Assembly: GCA_028290765.1 (NCBI GenBank)
Contig: JAQGJF010000554.1
Span: 1 to 10,565 of the forward strand
Reading direction: 5' to 3'
DNA length: 10,565 bases
Source of the DNA: Tardiphaga sp.
GTDB taxonomy: Bacteria; Pseudomonadota; Alphaproteobacteria; Rhizobiales; Xanthobacteraceae
This document shows positions 1-7,368 of the stretch, piece by piece. Position numbers and translations under genes: made by a program. Below the pieces are notes generated by a model. The model saw nothing but the letters and a program-made list of their open reading frames with translations, was not told the DNA's origin and did not search any database. Within the stretch, counting starts at the first letter, position 1, and each line of letters starts with the position of its first letter.

Positions 1-23
1 GCGCCCGCGCTGGTCGCGGGCGC
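1..23. repeat. GC-rich perfect inverted repeat at window edge
   Basis: Bases 1-9 (gcgcccgcg) are the exact reverse complement of 15-23 (cgcgggcgc), with a 5-base loop. It lies 51 bases upstream of the transporter start. It could be the terminator of a gene outside the window, but no T tract follows on the + strand, and the other side of the stem is outside the window, so its role cannot be decided. It is followed by an A-rich stretch that may hold the promoter of the transporter operon. Confidence 0.4.
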
Positions 24-74
24 CACCCCCAATAAAAAACACGGCCAAACCAATAAAACAGAGAGGGGAAACCA

Positions 75-1418
75 ATGACGGACATGACAGCCGGTGGCGC
101 CGGAGCGCGCCTGCGTGTGATCCTGGCGGCGAGTATCGGATCCGCGCTCGAGTGGTATGATTTCTTCCTGTACGGCACCGCCGCGGCGCTGGTGTTCGGC
201 GACCTGTTCTTTCCGAAGAGCGATCCGGTGGTCGGCACCCTGCTGGCGTTCCTGACCTTCGGTGTCGGGTTCGTGGTGCGGCCGCTGGGCGGCATCCTGT
301 TCGGCATCATGGGTGATCGCTTCGGCCGCAAGCCTGTGCTGGTCGCAACGCTGCTGATGATCGGCATCGGCACCACGGCGATCGGCCTGCTGCCGACCTA
401 TGCCCAGATCGGTTACTGGGCGCCGGCCCTGCTGGTCGCGCTACGTGTGGTGCAGGGACTCGGAGCCGGCGCGGAATATGGCGGCGCGGTGATCTTCCTG
501 GTCGAGAACGCGCCGCCACGCCATCGCGGATTCTGGGGCAGCTTCGCTCCGCTCGGCGTATCGGTCGGCAACCTGCTCGCGGCCGGCGCCTTCGCGCTGG
601 TGACGTTGCTGCCACGCGACGATCTGATGTCGTGGGGCTGGCGGCTGCCGTTCCTGGCCAGCTTCCTGCTGATCCTGGTCGGCATCTTCGTTCGTCTGCG
701 AATCACCGAGACGCCGGTATTCACTGAGGCCGTGGTTGCCCGCGGCAAGGTCGAACGCAATCCCGCGATGCAGGCGTTGCGCCGGCATCCGCGCAACTTC
801 ATGGTCGTGCTCGGGGCCCGAATGGCCGAGAACGGGCTTGGTTATTTGTTTCCGGTGTTCGGCCTCAGCTATGTCATCAACACGCTCGGAGTGCCCAGGG
901 CCGAGGCCCTGAGCGCCCTGATGATCGCCTTCGTCATCGAACTGTTCACCATCATGGGCTTCGCCGCGCTCTCCGACCGCATCGGACGGCGGCCGGTCTA
1001 CATGTTCGGTGCCCTGGCCGGCGTGGTGCTGGCGTTTCCGTTCTTCTGGCTGGTCGGGACCAAGGAATGGATCTGGATCGCGCTGGCCTTTATCCTGGCC
1101 CGCGCCGTGGTGACGGCTGCGATGTTCGGACCGCAGGCCGCCTATTTCGCCGAACTGTTTCCGCCGCAGCGCCGCTTCGCCGGCTTCGCCTTCGCACGCG
1201 AACTGGGATCGCTGCTGGCCGGCGGTCCGGCACCGTTCGTGGCCACCGCGCTGGTGGCGTGGTCCGGAAGCTGGTGGCCGGTGGCGTGCTACGCCGCACT
1301 GCTCGCCGCCATTACCGCGTTCGCCGTGTGGTGTGGTCCGGAGACCTATGAGGAAAGCATCACGGTCGACAATACGTCGGATGCCGCGATGCCCATAGCG
1401 GTGCCGCTGCGGGCGTGA
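75..1418 (+). CDS. MFS transporter, metabolite:H+ symporter (MHS) family
   Basis: A 447-residue inner-membrane transporter predicted to import a small organic solute with protons. The N-terminus has the MHS-type signature around EWYDF (residues 26-30). The major facilitator loop motif GDRFGRKP is at 80-87 and its second-half counterpart SDRIGRRP at 300-307, so both six-helix halves are present. QGLGAGAEYGG (127-137) and GWRLPFL (188-194) are also typical of the ShiA/ProP/KgtP-like group. Length is normal for the family. The ATG is preceded by GAGGGG with a 7-base spacing, a good ribosome site. The next gene starts 4 bases after the stop, so the two are almost surely co-transcribed. The substrate cannot be read from the sequence. 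MHS members carry shikimate, alpha-ketoglutarate, citrate, proline/betaine or aromatic acids, and with an isomerase-like partner a cyclic or sugar-derived acid is a fair guess only. Confidence 0.93.
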   Translation: MTDMTAGGAGARLRVILAASIGSALEWYDFFLYGTAAALVFGDLFFPKSDPVVGTLLAFLTFGVGFVVRPLGGILFGIMGDRFGRKPVLVATLLMIGIGTTAIGLLPTYAQIGYWAPALLVALRVVQGLGAGAEYGGAVIFLVENAPPRHRGFWGSFAPLGVSVGNLLAAGAFALVTLLPRDDLMSWGWRLPFLASFLLILVGIFVRLRITETPVFTEAVVARGKVERNPAMQALRRHPRNFMVVLGARMAENGLGYLFPVFGLSYVINTLGVPRAEALSALMIAFVIELFTIMGFAALSDRIGRRPVYMFGALAGVVLAFPFFWLVGTKEWIWIALAFILARAVVTAAMFGPQAAYFAELFPPQRRFAGFAFARELGSLLAGGPAPFVATALVAWSGSWWPVACYAALLAAITAFAVWCGPETYEESITVDNTSDAAMPIAVPLRA

Positions 1419-1422
1419 GCTG

Positions 1423-2283
1423 ATGGCGCAGCAACTTCGCATCCTGCAGTCGCTCTGGGCGATGGAGCGGCGGCGGGCCGATGAAGCCGAGTGGCCGCTG
1501 CAGACCCAGCTCGCGATGATTCGTGACGCCGGCTTCGATGGCGCCGGCGTCCGCTTCATCGACCCGGCCTTCGCTACCGAGGTCACCGACCTCCTGCGCG
1601 CGCATGGCATGATATGGCAGGCGCAATGCTACCCGACCGCCGTCGACGATCTGAAACCCGTGCTGGAGCTGGTGGCACGGCTTGGCGCCGACCACGTCAA
1701 CCTGCAACCGAACGTTCGGCCGCAACGGATCGAGGCCTGCATTCCGCTGCTGGAAGGCTGGCGGCGGCTGGCCGACCAGGCCGGGGTTGCGGTGCATGTC
1801 GAGACGCATCGCGATCGCATGACCACCGACCTCATGTTCACGCTGCAACTGCTCGACTGCTTTCCCGACCTGCGGCTGACGGCGGACGTCTCGCACTATC
1901 TGGTCGGCCGCGAATTCGCATGGCCGGTGGATCAGACCAATCACGCGTTGATCCACCGCATCCTGGACAATGCCTGGGGCATCCACGGCCGGATCGCCAG
2001 CCGCGAACAGGTGCAGATTTCGCTGAACTTTCCGCAGCACCAGGGTTGGGTCGGGCTGTTCATGGACTGGTGGGAATATGCCATCCGCTCCTGGAGAAAA
2101 CGGGCGAAGGGCGATGCGGTGCTGACCTTCCTGTGCGAACTCGGTCCGCCGCCTTACGCCATCACTGGAGCGGATGGTGCGGAGCTGTCGGATCGGTGGC
2201 AGGAGGCGCTGACGATGAAAGACATGATCAGGGCGTTATGGCAGCGCATCGCGGACGAGAAAGACGAGGCCGATCTCGATTGA
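1423..2283 (+). CDS. TIM-barrel metal-dependent sugar phosphate isomerase/epimerase family protein
   Basis: A 286-residue cytoplasmic protein of the xylose isomerase-like TIM-barrel superfamily (AP endonuclease 2 fold). The expected divalent-metal ligands can be placed in order: E127 in HVETH, D155 in TADVSHY (with H158 nearby), H188 in WGIHGR and E239 in FLCEL. The HGR-x4-EQVQ stretch (188-198) is also family-like. Family members are isomerases, epimerases, or lyases/dehydratases such as dehydroshikimate dehydratase, so the reaction here is not determined. The start lies 4 bases after the transporter stop with only a weak ribosome site, suggesting translational coupling. The gene ends 9 bases from the stop of the convergent LuxR-type gene. 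Presumed job: processing the compound imported by the upstream transporter (inference from context). Confidence 0.85.
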   Translation: MAQQLRILQSLWAMERRRADEAEWPLQTQLAMIRDAGFDGAGVRFIDPAFATEVTDLLRAHGMIWQAQCYPTAVDDLKPVLELVARLGADHVNLQPNVRPQRIEACIPLLEGWRRLADQAGVAVHVETHRDRMTTDLMFTLQLLDCFPDLRLTADVSHYLVGREFAWPVDQTNHALIHRILDNAWGIHGRIASREQVQISLNFPQHQGWVGLFMDWWEYAIRSWRKRAKGDAVLTFLCELGPPPYAITGADGAELSDRWQEALTMKDMIRALWQRIADEKDEADLD

Positions 2284-2292
2284 TCCCGCGCC

Positions 2293-3429
2293 TTAATTCG
2301 CCCGCAGCGACACGTTCAGCTCGTTGAACCGCCGCGTCAGTTCGGTGACGCTCTTCCAGCCGGTCTTCTCCCGGGTGCGGCGCAGGTGGGTGTAGACGGT
2401 GGTGATGCTGACCCGGCGGCCGCGCGCATAGGCGCCGGCGGTCATGCCGGTGCCGAGCGCATGGACCAGGTGCGCCTCGGCATTGGTAAGGCCGAACAGC
2501 TCCTGCAGCATGCGGCTCGCCGCCAGCTTCCGATCGAGCGGATCGTGAATCAACAGCATCGCCACCGCCTCGGGATGGCGGCTGGCCTGGGCCTGGCCGC
2601 GCACCAGCGGCCGCACCGATACCGTATAGGCCGGCAGCCCCTGCTCGCGCGGCACCGCGAAGTCGGCGGCGCACAGAGCGGCGGACGGTTCATGGAAACG
2701 TTGCGCGCCGTTCAGCGCCGCGGCGAAGCGGCTGCGCGCGTCGGGATCGAAAAATTCGACGCCGTCGCGCGCGAAACGGAACTCGCGTCCACGCGTGGCG
2801 AGACTGCGCAATGTTTCATTGGCATAAATCACTTTTCCGCCGGCGCCGAGCAGCGCGACGCCGTCGGCCAGAAGATCCAGCGCATTTTCCAGGCTGCTGT
2901 TGCGATCGCCGGCAGCCTTCAGCCGGGTCCGCAGATCATGCGCGCGCTGAAAATGCGGACAGAGCCGCTGCATCATCGAAATGTCGCGCCGGTCGACGTG
3001 ACCTTGTCCGGGCGTTCGCTGCATCGCCACCACCGCCAGATGGTCCGGCGTTTGTTCGAGCACCACCGAAACGAAATAGCGCAGACCGAGATCGGCCAGG
3101 AACTCCGAGTAGAACGGATCCCGCAGCATGGCCTGCTCATCGAGGAACTGATGGTCCCAGCCGACTTCGCCGGGGCGCTGGCGCAGGATCGGCGCAATGC
3201 GCGGATTGAGCGCGGCGAAATGATCGAGATATTCCGCGCAGGGAATCGGCGGCAGGCCCGCCGCGCAGAACTCGACATGCTTCTGCGCCGACTTGTCGTA
3301 GACCTCCAGCGTGGCCCCGCAGGCGCCGAGCAGGCGGCTGCTCGCTTCGAGCGCCTCCGTCAGGCGATTCTCCTCGACGCCGCTGGCATAGATGGCCTCG
3401 ACGGCCCGCACAAAATGATCATCCAACAT
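2293..3429 (-). CDS. LuxR-family transcriptional regulator with PAS-like region
   Basis: A 378-residue soluble regulator. The C-terminal 65 residues are a LuxR/FixJ-type helix-turn-helix (about 311-365: FGLTNAEAHLVHAL, then RRVSITTVYTHLRRTREKTG). A PAS-like segment lies around 184-210 (LLADGVALLGAGGKVIYANETLRSL), and an unassigned, possibly GAF-like, sensor region precedes it. No phosphoacceptor receiver domain is seen, so it probably senses a ligand directly. The reading frame is open to an ATG at 3489, but the start at 3429 is preferred: TTGGAG sits 5 bases before this ATG, and the added 20 residues look like non-coding sequence. It converges on the transporter/TIM-barrel operon and may regulate it, but neither a binding site nor the ligand is visible. 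Confidence 0.9.
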   Translation of the reverse strand: MLDDHFVRAVEAIYASGVEENRLTEALEASSRLLGACGATLEVYDKSAQKHVEFCAAGLPPIPCAEYLDHFAALNPRIAPILRQRPGEVGWDHQFLDEQAMLRDPFYSEFLADLGLRYFVSVVLEQTPDHLAVVAMQRTPGQGHVDRRDISMMQRLCPHFQRAHDLRTRLKAAGDRNSSLENALDLLADGVALLGAGGKVIYANETLRSLATRGREFRFARDGVEFFDPDARSRFAAALNGAQRFHEPSAALCAADFAVPREQGLPAYTVSVRPLVRGQAQASRHPEAVAMLLIHDPLDRKLAASRMLQELFGLTNAEAHLVHALGTGMTAGAYARGRRVSITTVYTHLRRTREKTGWKSVTELTRRFNELNVSLRAN

Positions 3430-3737
3430 AACTGCTCCAAACTGCGCGACGGCTGTCCCGCACGGTTTTATTCCCGGAAAGCCGATCAATTATGTGAGGA
3501 ACAACACAGAAGGCGCAGAATTCCCCAATCGTTAGTCGTCGAAACGATCTTACGGTTCAAAAGCGCGAAGATTTATTTGAAGCGTCAACGACATCCCCGG
3601 TCGGTTCGTTTGAGACCGAATGATTGGCGATTCTGTCCAAGTTCCTTCGCCAACGCCGTGCAAGCGTGGTTGTCGGCCGATGCACGCCACATGCGGGATT
3701 GCTGCATCGTCGCCACGATCGGCGAGGTCCGGGCTTG
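3430..3737. other. Intergenic region, no gene recognised
   Basis: This 308-base gap separates the LuxR-type gene (leftward) from the small gene at 3738 (rightward). It should hold the regulator's promoter, but I see no convincing -35/-10 pair and no strong inverted repeat. It is more A/T-rich near 3480-3620 than the flanking genes, as expected for a promoter region. The open frames crossing it have no ribosome site or recognisable protein features. Confidence 0.6.
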
Positions 3738-3935
3738 ATGCAGGTCACTTCGGTTCAGATGCGGAGGGTGAAAGCAGCATGGCGTTGCCTGCCACGACGC
3801 TTCGGCCGCGCCCTGCTCCGCTCCCTGCAGGAGTCCCGAATGCGGGCCGCGGCAAAAATCATTCGCGACCATCGCCATTTGATCGGCAACGACAAGAGCG
3901 CGGCCGGCGAGGATCGCACAACAGGTTGGCGCTGA
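3738..3935 (+). CDS. Small basic hypothetical protein (65 aa)
   Basis: A short open frame encoding a very basic protein. Residues 21-49 (RFGRALLRSLQESRMRAAA, then KIIRDHRHLI) form an amphipathic helix-like stretch. From memory it resembles small uncharacterised rhizobial proteins with the pattern L..SL.ESR...A..I...RHLI. The frame is open upstream to 3624 via a TTG; the ATG at 3738 is chosen because GAGG lies upstream (10-base spacing), and an ATG at 3759 is an alternative. It stands alone, with a hairpin element 15 bases past the stop and the convergent GFA gene beyond. No function is assigned. An overlapping frame starting with the ATG at 3779 is less protein-like. Confidence 0.5.
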   Translation: MQVTSVQMRRVKAAWRCLPRRFGRALLRSLQESRMRAAAKIIRDHRHLIGNDKSAAGEDRTTGWR

Positions 3936-3950
3936 TGGGACGAAGATACC

Positions 3951-3983
3951 TTCACCTCTCCCCTGCAAGCGGGGCGAGGTGAA
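3951..3983. repeat. Hairpin element between convergent genes
   Basis: The arms ttcacctctcccc (3951-3963) and ggggcgaggtgaa (3971-3983) pair over 13 positions with one mismatch, around a 7-base loop. It lies between the ends of the small gene (3935) and the leftward GFA gene (4004). There is no T tract on either strand. The core resembles the cctctcccc...ggggagagg palindromes common between genes in Bradyrhizobium-type genomes (from memory), so it is probably a dispersed repeat that may also stop transcription from both sides. Confidence 0.65.
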
Positions 3984-4003
3984 GGGACGGCCCGACTGTG
4001 GCG

Positions 4004-4426
4004 TTATTCCGCCACCATCTCACCGGATCCGCCGAGTTCGCTCGGAAAATCCTTCAGCTTCGGCAATCCGTCGCGCATCGGAAGCACCGTCTCGGAATAG
4101 TTCACATGCACCCCGGGAGCAAAGGCGAGATCGGGGATGGTGGAAGCAAACACATCGACCAGGCCGATCGGCGGATGGGTGGTCATCAGATGCCCGCCGC
4201 ATTTCTTGCAATATTGGCGCTGGCTCAACTCGGTCTTCTGGAACATGGCGACGTTCTCGGCACCGGAGGTGATTCGCACCGCCTCGGGTTTCCAAAGGCT
4301 GAAGGCGTTGACCGGGCCGCCCGACCACGACCGGCAGGAACTGCAATGGCAATAGCCCATCGCTTCCGGCGATCCCGTCACTTCAATTTTTACCGAACCG
4401 CAAAAGCACTTACCGATCAAGCTCAT
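4004..4426 (-). CDS. GFA-family (CENP-V/GFA domain) zinc protein
   Basis: A 140-residue cytoplasmic protein of the glutathione-dependent formaldehyde-activating (GFA) family. Zinc-binding cysteines are all present: C7 and C9 in CFCG, C26, C28 and C31 in CHCSSC, and C73 and C76 in CKKCG. These form the structural and catalytic zinc sites known from Paracoccus Gfa and centromere protein V. Length is normal for the single-domain family. Most family members have no proven formaldehyde role, so the label names the fold rather than a proven reaction. The start is supported by GAGGA 8 bases before the ATG. It is transcribed away from the AraC-type gene at 4706, which is its most likely regulator. 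No formaldehyde dehydrogenase gene is adjacent. Confidence 0.9.
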   Translation of the reverse strand: MSLIGKCFCGSVKIEVTGSPEAMGYCHCSSCRSWSGGPVNAFSLWKPEAVRITSGAENVAMFQKTELSQRQYCKKCGGHLMTTHPPIGLVDVFASTIPDLAFAPGVHVNYSETVLPMRDGLPKLKDFPSELGGSGEMVAE

Positions 4427-4452
4427 ATCATTTCCTCATCTATCTGGCCGCA

Positions 4453-4474
4453 AATTCCCGGGACAATTCCCGGG
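4453..4474. promoter_or_regulatory. Tandem 10-base direct repeat, candidate operator
   Basis: The sequence aattcccggg occurs twice, at 4453-4462 and 4465-4474, with a 2-base spacer (12-base period, near one helical turn). It lies 27-48 bases upstream of the GFA start codon, within the divergent gap to the AraC-type gene. AraC-family proteins commonly bind direct repeats on one face of the helix, so this is a candidate site. The link to this AraC protein is inference only, and the repeats also contain the CCCGGG palindrome. Confidence 0.3.
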
Positions 4475-4705
4475 CGAGACCGCAGGTCGCCCAGACGATC
4501 GCGCGGCGGACAAGGATCACCTCGGCGGCCGCAAGTCTTGGACTGCGGCGACCGACGACGCGCACCGGGCGACATCGGGCTGGCCGGTGACCGCTCCCGC
4601 GCCGTCCTCTGATCGGGGGACGCAAAGCGGCGCCAGGAAGGCTACCCATGACATCAAGCAGAGGGAGCGCAGCGCTGGGGGCTGGACATTTCCCGGAGCA
4701 TCGCC

Positions 4706-5695
4706 GTGAGTTTCATCAAAGATACTTTCAAAGATAATTCCGCCCGTATTGTTGAATTTTCGACCGAAAGCCTGCCGGAACAAGACCGGATCGCCTATTG
4801 GCGCGAGCATTATGGGCACATCATGCTTCGCGTCGACCTCGAACCGGCCAGGGACGCCACGTTCGAAGCCTGCATGACGTCGCTGGCGCTTCCCGGCCTG
4901 CAGATCATCGAGGCCTCGTCGACGCCGGCCAAAATATCCCGCACCGGCGCCTATCTTGCCGATGGCAATGACGACGCGGTGCTCGCCATCAACCGGCGCG
5001 GCTCCGTCATCGTCTCGTCCGGCGGCCGCGAGCAAAACCTGCAGGAGAACGAGGCTATTCTCCTGACCGGCAACGAACCGACATCGTTTCACCGCACCAG
5101 CATGGGACAGTCGTTCACGCTGCGGGTGCCGCGCGCCATGCTGGCATCGACCATCGTCGACACCGACGACGCGGTGATGCGGGTGATCCCCCAGCAGCGA
5201 GGCGCGCTCAGGCTCTTGACGGAATACACGCATCTGCTGTTCGAAAGCGGGATCACGCTGGATTCCCAGCTGTTGAACCTGTCCGTGACCCATATTCACG
5301 ATCTGCTGGCGCTCACCATCGGCCCGGCGACGGATTTCGCGGAAACCGCCCGGACGCGCGGCTTGCGGGCGGCCCGGCTGAAGCTGGCGAAGTCCTACAT
5401 CATCGAACACAGCCACCGCCGCGATCTCACGGTCGGCAGCGTCGCCGCGCACCTCTCGGTGACGCCGCGATATGTGCAGCGGATGTTCGAGGCCGACGGC
5501 TCCACCTTCTCCGAATTCCTGGTCGGGCAGCGGCTGGCGCGCGCACATCGCCTGTTGTGCGAACCGAACTCGCTGCATACCGCGATCAGCACGATCGCCT
5601 ATGATGCCGGCTTCGGCGACCTGTCCTACTTCAACCGTCGCTTCCGGCGGCTGTACGGCCTGACGCCGCGCGACGTCAGGGGCGACACGCGCTGA
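4706..5695 (+). CDS. AraC-family transcriptional regulator
   Basis: A 329-residue regulator. The C-terminal AraC/XylS DNA-binding domain spans about 221-325, with two helix-turn-helix units: LTVGSVAAHLSVTPRYVQRMF (241-261) and ISTIAYDAGFGDLSYFNRRF (294-313), ending in the standard GLTPRDVR (318-325). The N-terminal half (about 15-190) looks like the AraC-binding-like ligand domain found in XylS/FeaR-type regulators, and includes YWREHYG (31-37). The start is a GTG at 4706 with CGGAG 7 bases upstream; no better ATG is seen nearby. It is divergent from the GFA gene. The ligand is unknown. The stop codon lies inside a tandem repeat that continues downstream. Confidence 0.92.
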   Translation: MSFIKDTFKDNSARIVEFSTESLPEQDRIAYWREHYGHIMLRVDLEPARDATFEACMTSLALPGLQIIEASSTPAKISRTGAYLADGNDDAVLAINRRGSVIVSSGGREQNLQENEAILLTGNEPTSFHRTSMGQSFTLRVPRAMLASTIVDTDDAVMRVIPQQRGALRLLTEYTHLLFESGITLDSQLLNLSVTHIHDLLALTIGPATDFAETARTRGLRAARLKLAKSYIIEHSHRRDLTVGSVAAHLSVTPRYVQRMFEADGSTFSEFLVGQRLARAHRLLCEPNSLHTAISTIAYDAGFGDLSYFNRRFRRLYGLTPRDVRGDTR

Positions 5696-5738
5696 TCGTT
5701 AGCGCTGATTGGTTAGCGCTGATCGTTAGCGCTGACCG
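5689..5738 (+). repeat. Tandem repeat covering the araC-type stop codon
   Basis: The unit gcgctgatcgtta occurs at 5689-5701 and 5716-5728. A variant copy with one inserted base and a substitution (gcgctgattggtta) lies at 5702-5715, and a partial fourth copy starts at 5729 (gcgctgaccg). The first copy includes the TGA stop of the AraC-type gene; each later copy repeats that TGA. It looks like local duplication by slippage. Other roles (operator, transcript stability) are not supported by anything seen. Confidence 0.75.
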
Positions 5739-5838
5739 CTCCGCCGCGATCACGTCGGCGCGAGCGTTCCGTTGCGTCCGACAGGATGTCGCTTCGAGCC
5801 AAGACCCGCGGCCAGACGACGATTAGCTCCCGTCAGGC

Positions 5839-5857
5839 CGGCAGGCCTCGCCTGCCG
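5839..5857 (+). repeat. Perfect hairpin just upstream of a ribosome site
   Basis: cggcaggc (5839-5846) and gcctgccg (5850-5857) form a perfect 8-base-pair stem with a 3-base loop. It ends 8 bases before the GAAGGAG ribosome site and 18 bases before the ATG at 5876. No T tract follows, so it is a poor terminator for the AraC-type gene. It would lie in the leader of the small gene if transcription starts upstream. Confidence 0.5.
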
Positions 5858-5875
5858 CACGTCGAAGGAGCCAAT

Positions 5876-6298
5876 ATGCAACAAATTGATTTTATCGCGA
5901 CCATTGCAGGTGCCGTTACCGCTTCCATCACGCCGGTTGTTTTGGCCGCGGAAACTTTCGGGCCGGCCAGATCGGGCTGGCTTGCGAACTTCCATCTCAT
6001 CGTGAGCAGGCTGTCGCGCTGTCTGCGGCGCGGGATCGGTCAATGGATCGCCGCTGCGATTCCCACTCCCCAGCGGGGAACCTCACGCGCCGCATTTCGC
6101 CGCCGCCGGGATTCCAGGCACAAGGGCATCAGCATCTATCGCCTGAATGTGATCAACGACCGCCGTCCCGGCGACCTCGATCTCATCCGCGACCAGGCCC
6201 GCATCGACGACCGGCATCGGCTTTGTGAACTGGCTCACAACACAAATTCCGCGACACGGCTATTGAGGGTTTTCTTGCGCCATGAGCTGCCGCGATGA
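5876..6298 (+). CDS. Hypothetical small protein, possibly divergent DUF1127
   Basis: A 140-residue basic protein. Support for coding: the ATG has GGAG 5 bases upstream, and the stop overlaps the next gene's start as ATGA, a common coupling arrangement. The frame is open upstream to 5786, but that start has no ribosome site. Residues 40-62 (VSRLSRCLRRGIGQWIAAAI core) and 79-94 (DSRHKGISIYRLNVIN) recall the pattern of DUF1127 proteins, in which an arginine-rich helix is followed by D-R-x-L-K-D-I-G-I-x-R. The match is weak and the length exceeds the usual 50-80 residues. The C-terminal 40 residues have no recognised relative. A decayed or frameshifted DUF1127 gene is an alternative reading. Confidence 0.45.
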   Translation: MQQIDFIATIAGAVTASITPVVLAAETFGPARSGWLANFHLIVSRLSRCLRRGIGQWIAAAIPTPQRGTSRAAFRRRRDSRHKGISIYRLNVINDRRPGDLDLIRDQARIDDRHRLCELAHNTNSATRLLRVFLRHELPR

Positions 6299-6507
6299 CA
6301 TCGAAACAAATCGTCTTGAGGATGCTCGACATCCTCATCATCACGTTCCTTGCCGTGCTGGCGCTCTCGGTGGCCGGACTGCCGATGGGGTGGGTGCCGC
6401 GCCTGTTTCACATGTCGTCGCGGGAATTTCGCGAGTTCGCGATCTTCGTGGTGTTCGGCGCCATGCTGCTGATGCACGCGATCGCCACCTCCGATTCCGC
6501 GCCGTGA
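6295..6507 (+). CDS. Small two-helix membrane protein (70 aa)
   Basis: A 70-residue protein with two predicted membrane helices: about 11-29 (LDILIITFLAVLALSVAGL) and 47-64 (EFAIFVVFGAMLLMHAIA region), joined by a loop containing WVPRLFHMSSREFREF. Its ATG overlaps the stop of the preceding gene (ATGA), so translation is probably coupled. No family is recognised. The stop lies within a short tandem duplication (tgaacct twice from 6505). A frame starting at 6282 overlaps it but does not have membrane-protein or other protein-like composition. Confidence 0.6.
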   Translation: MTSKQIVLRMLDILIITFLAVLALSVAGLPMGWVPRLFHMSSREFREFAIFVVFGAMLLMHAIATSDSAP

Positions 6508-6631
6508 ACCTTGAACCTTAGTTCGTGAATACAGACGCAATATTTCAGACCGCCCGGTTCGGGGTGAATATTTTTAGCTGAACCGCATTCGTCGCCAACG
6601 AGTGACACGATGATTTTCTGAGGATGAGATA

Positions 6632-7360
6632 ATGACGGCTTTCGCATCTTATTTTGCACTCAGCGCGGCCGCCTTCGCCGGCGCGTTCGTGTCGGGCCTG
6701 GCGGGTTTTGCCTTCTCGGCGGTCGCCGGCGCCATCCTGCTGCACATTCTGCCGCCGCTCAAGGCGGTCCCGCTGATGATGGCGTGCAGCGTCGGCGTAC
6801 AGGCCGCGAACCTGTGGGCCTTGCGCGACAATATTCAGTGGAAGGGAAGCCTGGTGCTGATCACCGGCGGACTGCTCGGCGTCCCGATCGCGGCTCTACC
6901 TGCTGCAGAATGTCGATACCCGAACCTTCCGGACCGGATTCGGCGCCATGGTCGCCTTGTATGCCGGCTATATGCTGTTCCGGCCGGCGCTGACCTATCT
7001 GGCGAAAATGGAGAGCCACGGCCGCAATGCCCTGATCGGATTTGGCGGCGGGCTGATCGGCGGCCTGACCGGGATGCCCGGTGCGCTTCCGACCATCTGG
7101 TGCGACATTCACGGCCTGCCGAAAAACCAGCAGCGCGGCCTGGTCCAGCCCTTCATCGCGGCAATGCAGGTCTTCGCGCTGGCGCTCCTGCTGCAACAGC
7201 CTGCAGTCGAAAGTCATGGTGGGATTTCGTCATCAGCGTGCCGGCCCTCGCCGCCGGAACCGCGCTCGGCATCCTGATGTTCCGCAGCGTCAACGAACTG
7301 GTGTTCAGACGAACGATCCTGATCGTGTTGTTCTTTTCGGGATTGTCGCTGGTGTTTTGA
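6632..7360 (+). pseudogene. TauE/SafE sulfite exporter family protein, two frameshifts
   Basis: A membrane exporter gene of about 240 codons, of the TauE/SafE (DUF81) anion permease family, which includes sulfite and sulfoacetate exporters. The first part (6632 to about 6892) reads normally, with FVSGLAGFAFSAVAGAILL and GGLLGVPIA. The conserved sequence then moves to another frame from about 6894 to about 7200, where LYLLQNVDTRTFRTGFGAM, the second-half motif GFGGGLIGGLTGMPGALP and LVQPFIAAMQVFALALLLQQ are found. It then returns to the original frame from about 7217 (WWDFVISVPALAAGTALGI) to the TGA at 7358-7360. The first shift is best explained by one extra G near 6892. As read, the middle third is scrambled and the membrane core lost. 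Either the gene is a recent pseudogene or the assembly has two indel errors. GAGG precedes the ATG by 9 bases. Confidence 0.8.
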
Positions 7361-7368
7361 ATAGGACT

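Noticed and set aside
441..1610. 389-codon minus-strand open frame
   Set aside because: It lies opposite the well-supported transporter gene; its composition (many R, H, Q, G) is that of a shadow of GC-rich coding sequence, and no ribosome site or domain is seen.
3430..3489. Extended start of the LuxR-type gene at 3489
   Set aside because: No ribosome site there, while the ATG at 3429 has GGAG at ideal spacing.
2386..3738. 450-codon plus-strand open frame
   Set aside because: It is opposite the LuxR-type gene, which has a clear domain structure and ribosome site; the frame has shadow-like composition.
4517..5578. 353-codon minus-strand open frame
   Set aside because: Antisense to the AraC-type gene, no recognisable domain.
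5689..5738. Tandem repeats considered as a CRISPR array
   Set aside because: The 13-base units are adjoining without spacers, so they are a plain tandem repeat.
5786..5875. Extended start of the small gene at 5786
   Set aside because: The added 30 residues have no support and span the hairpin and the ribosome site of the ATG at 5876.
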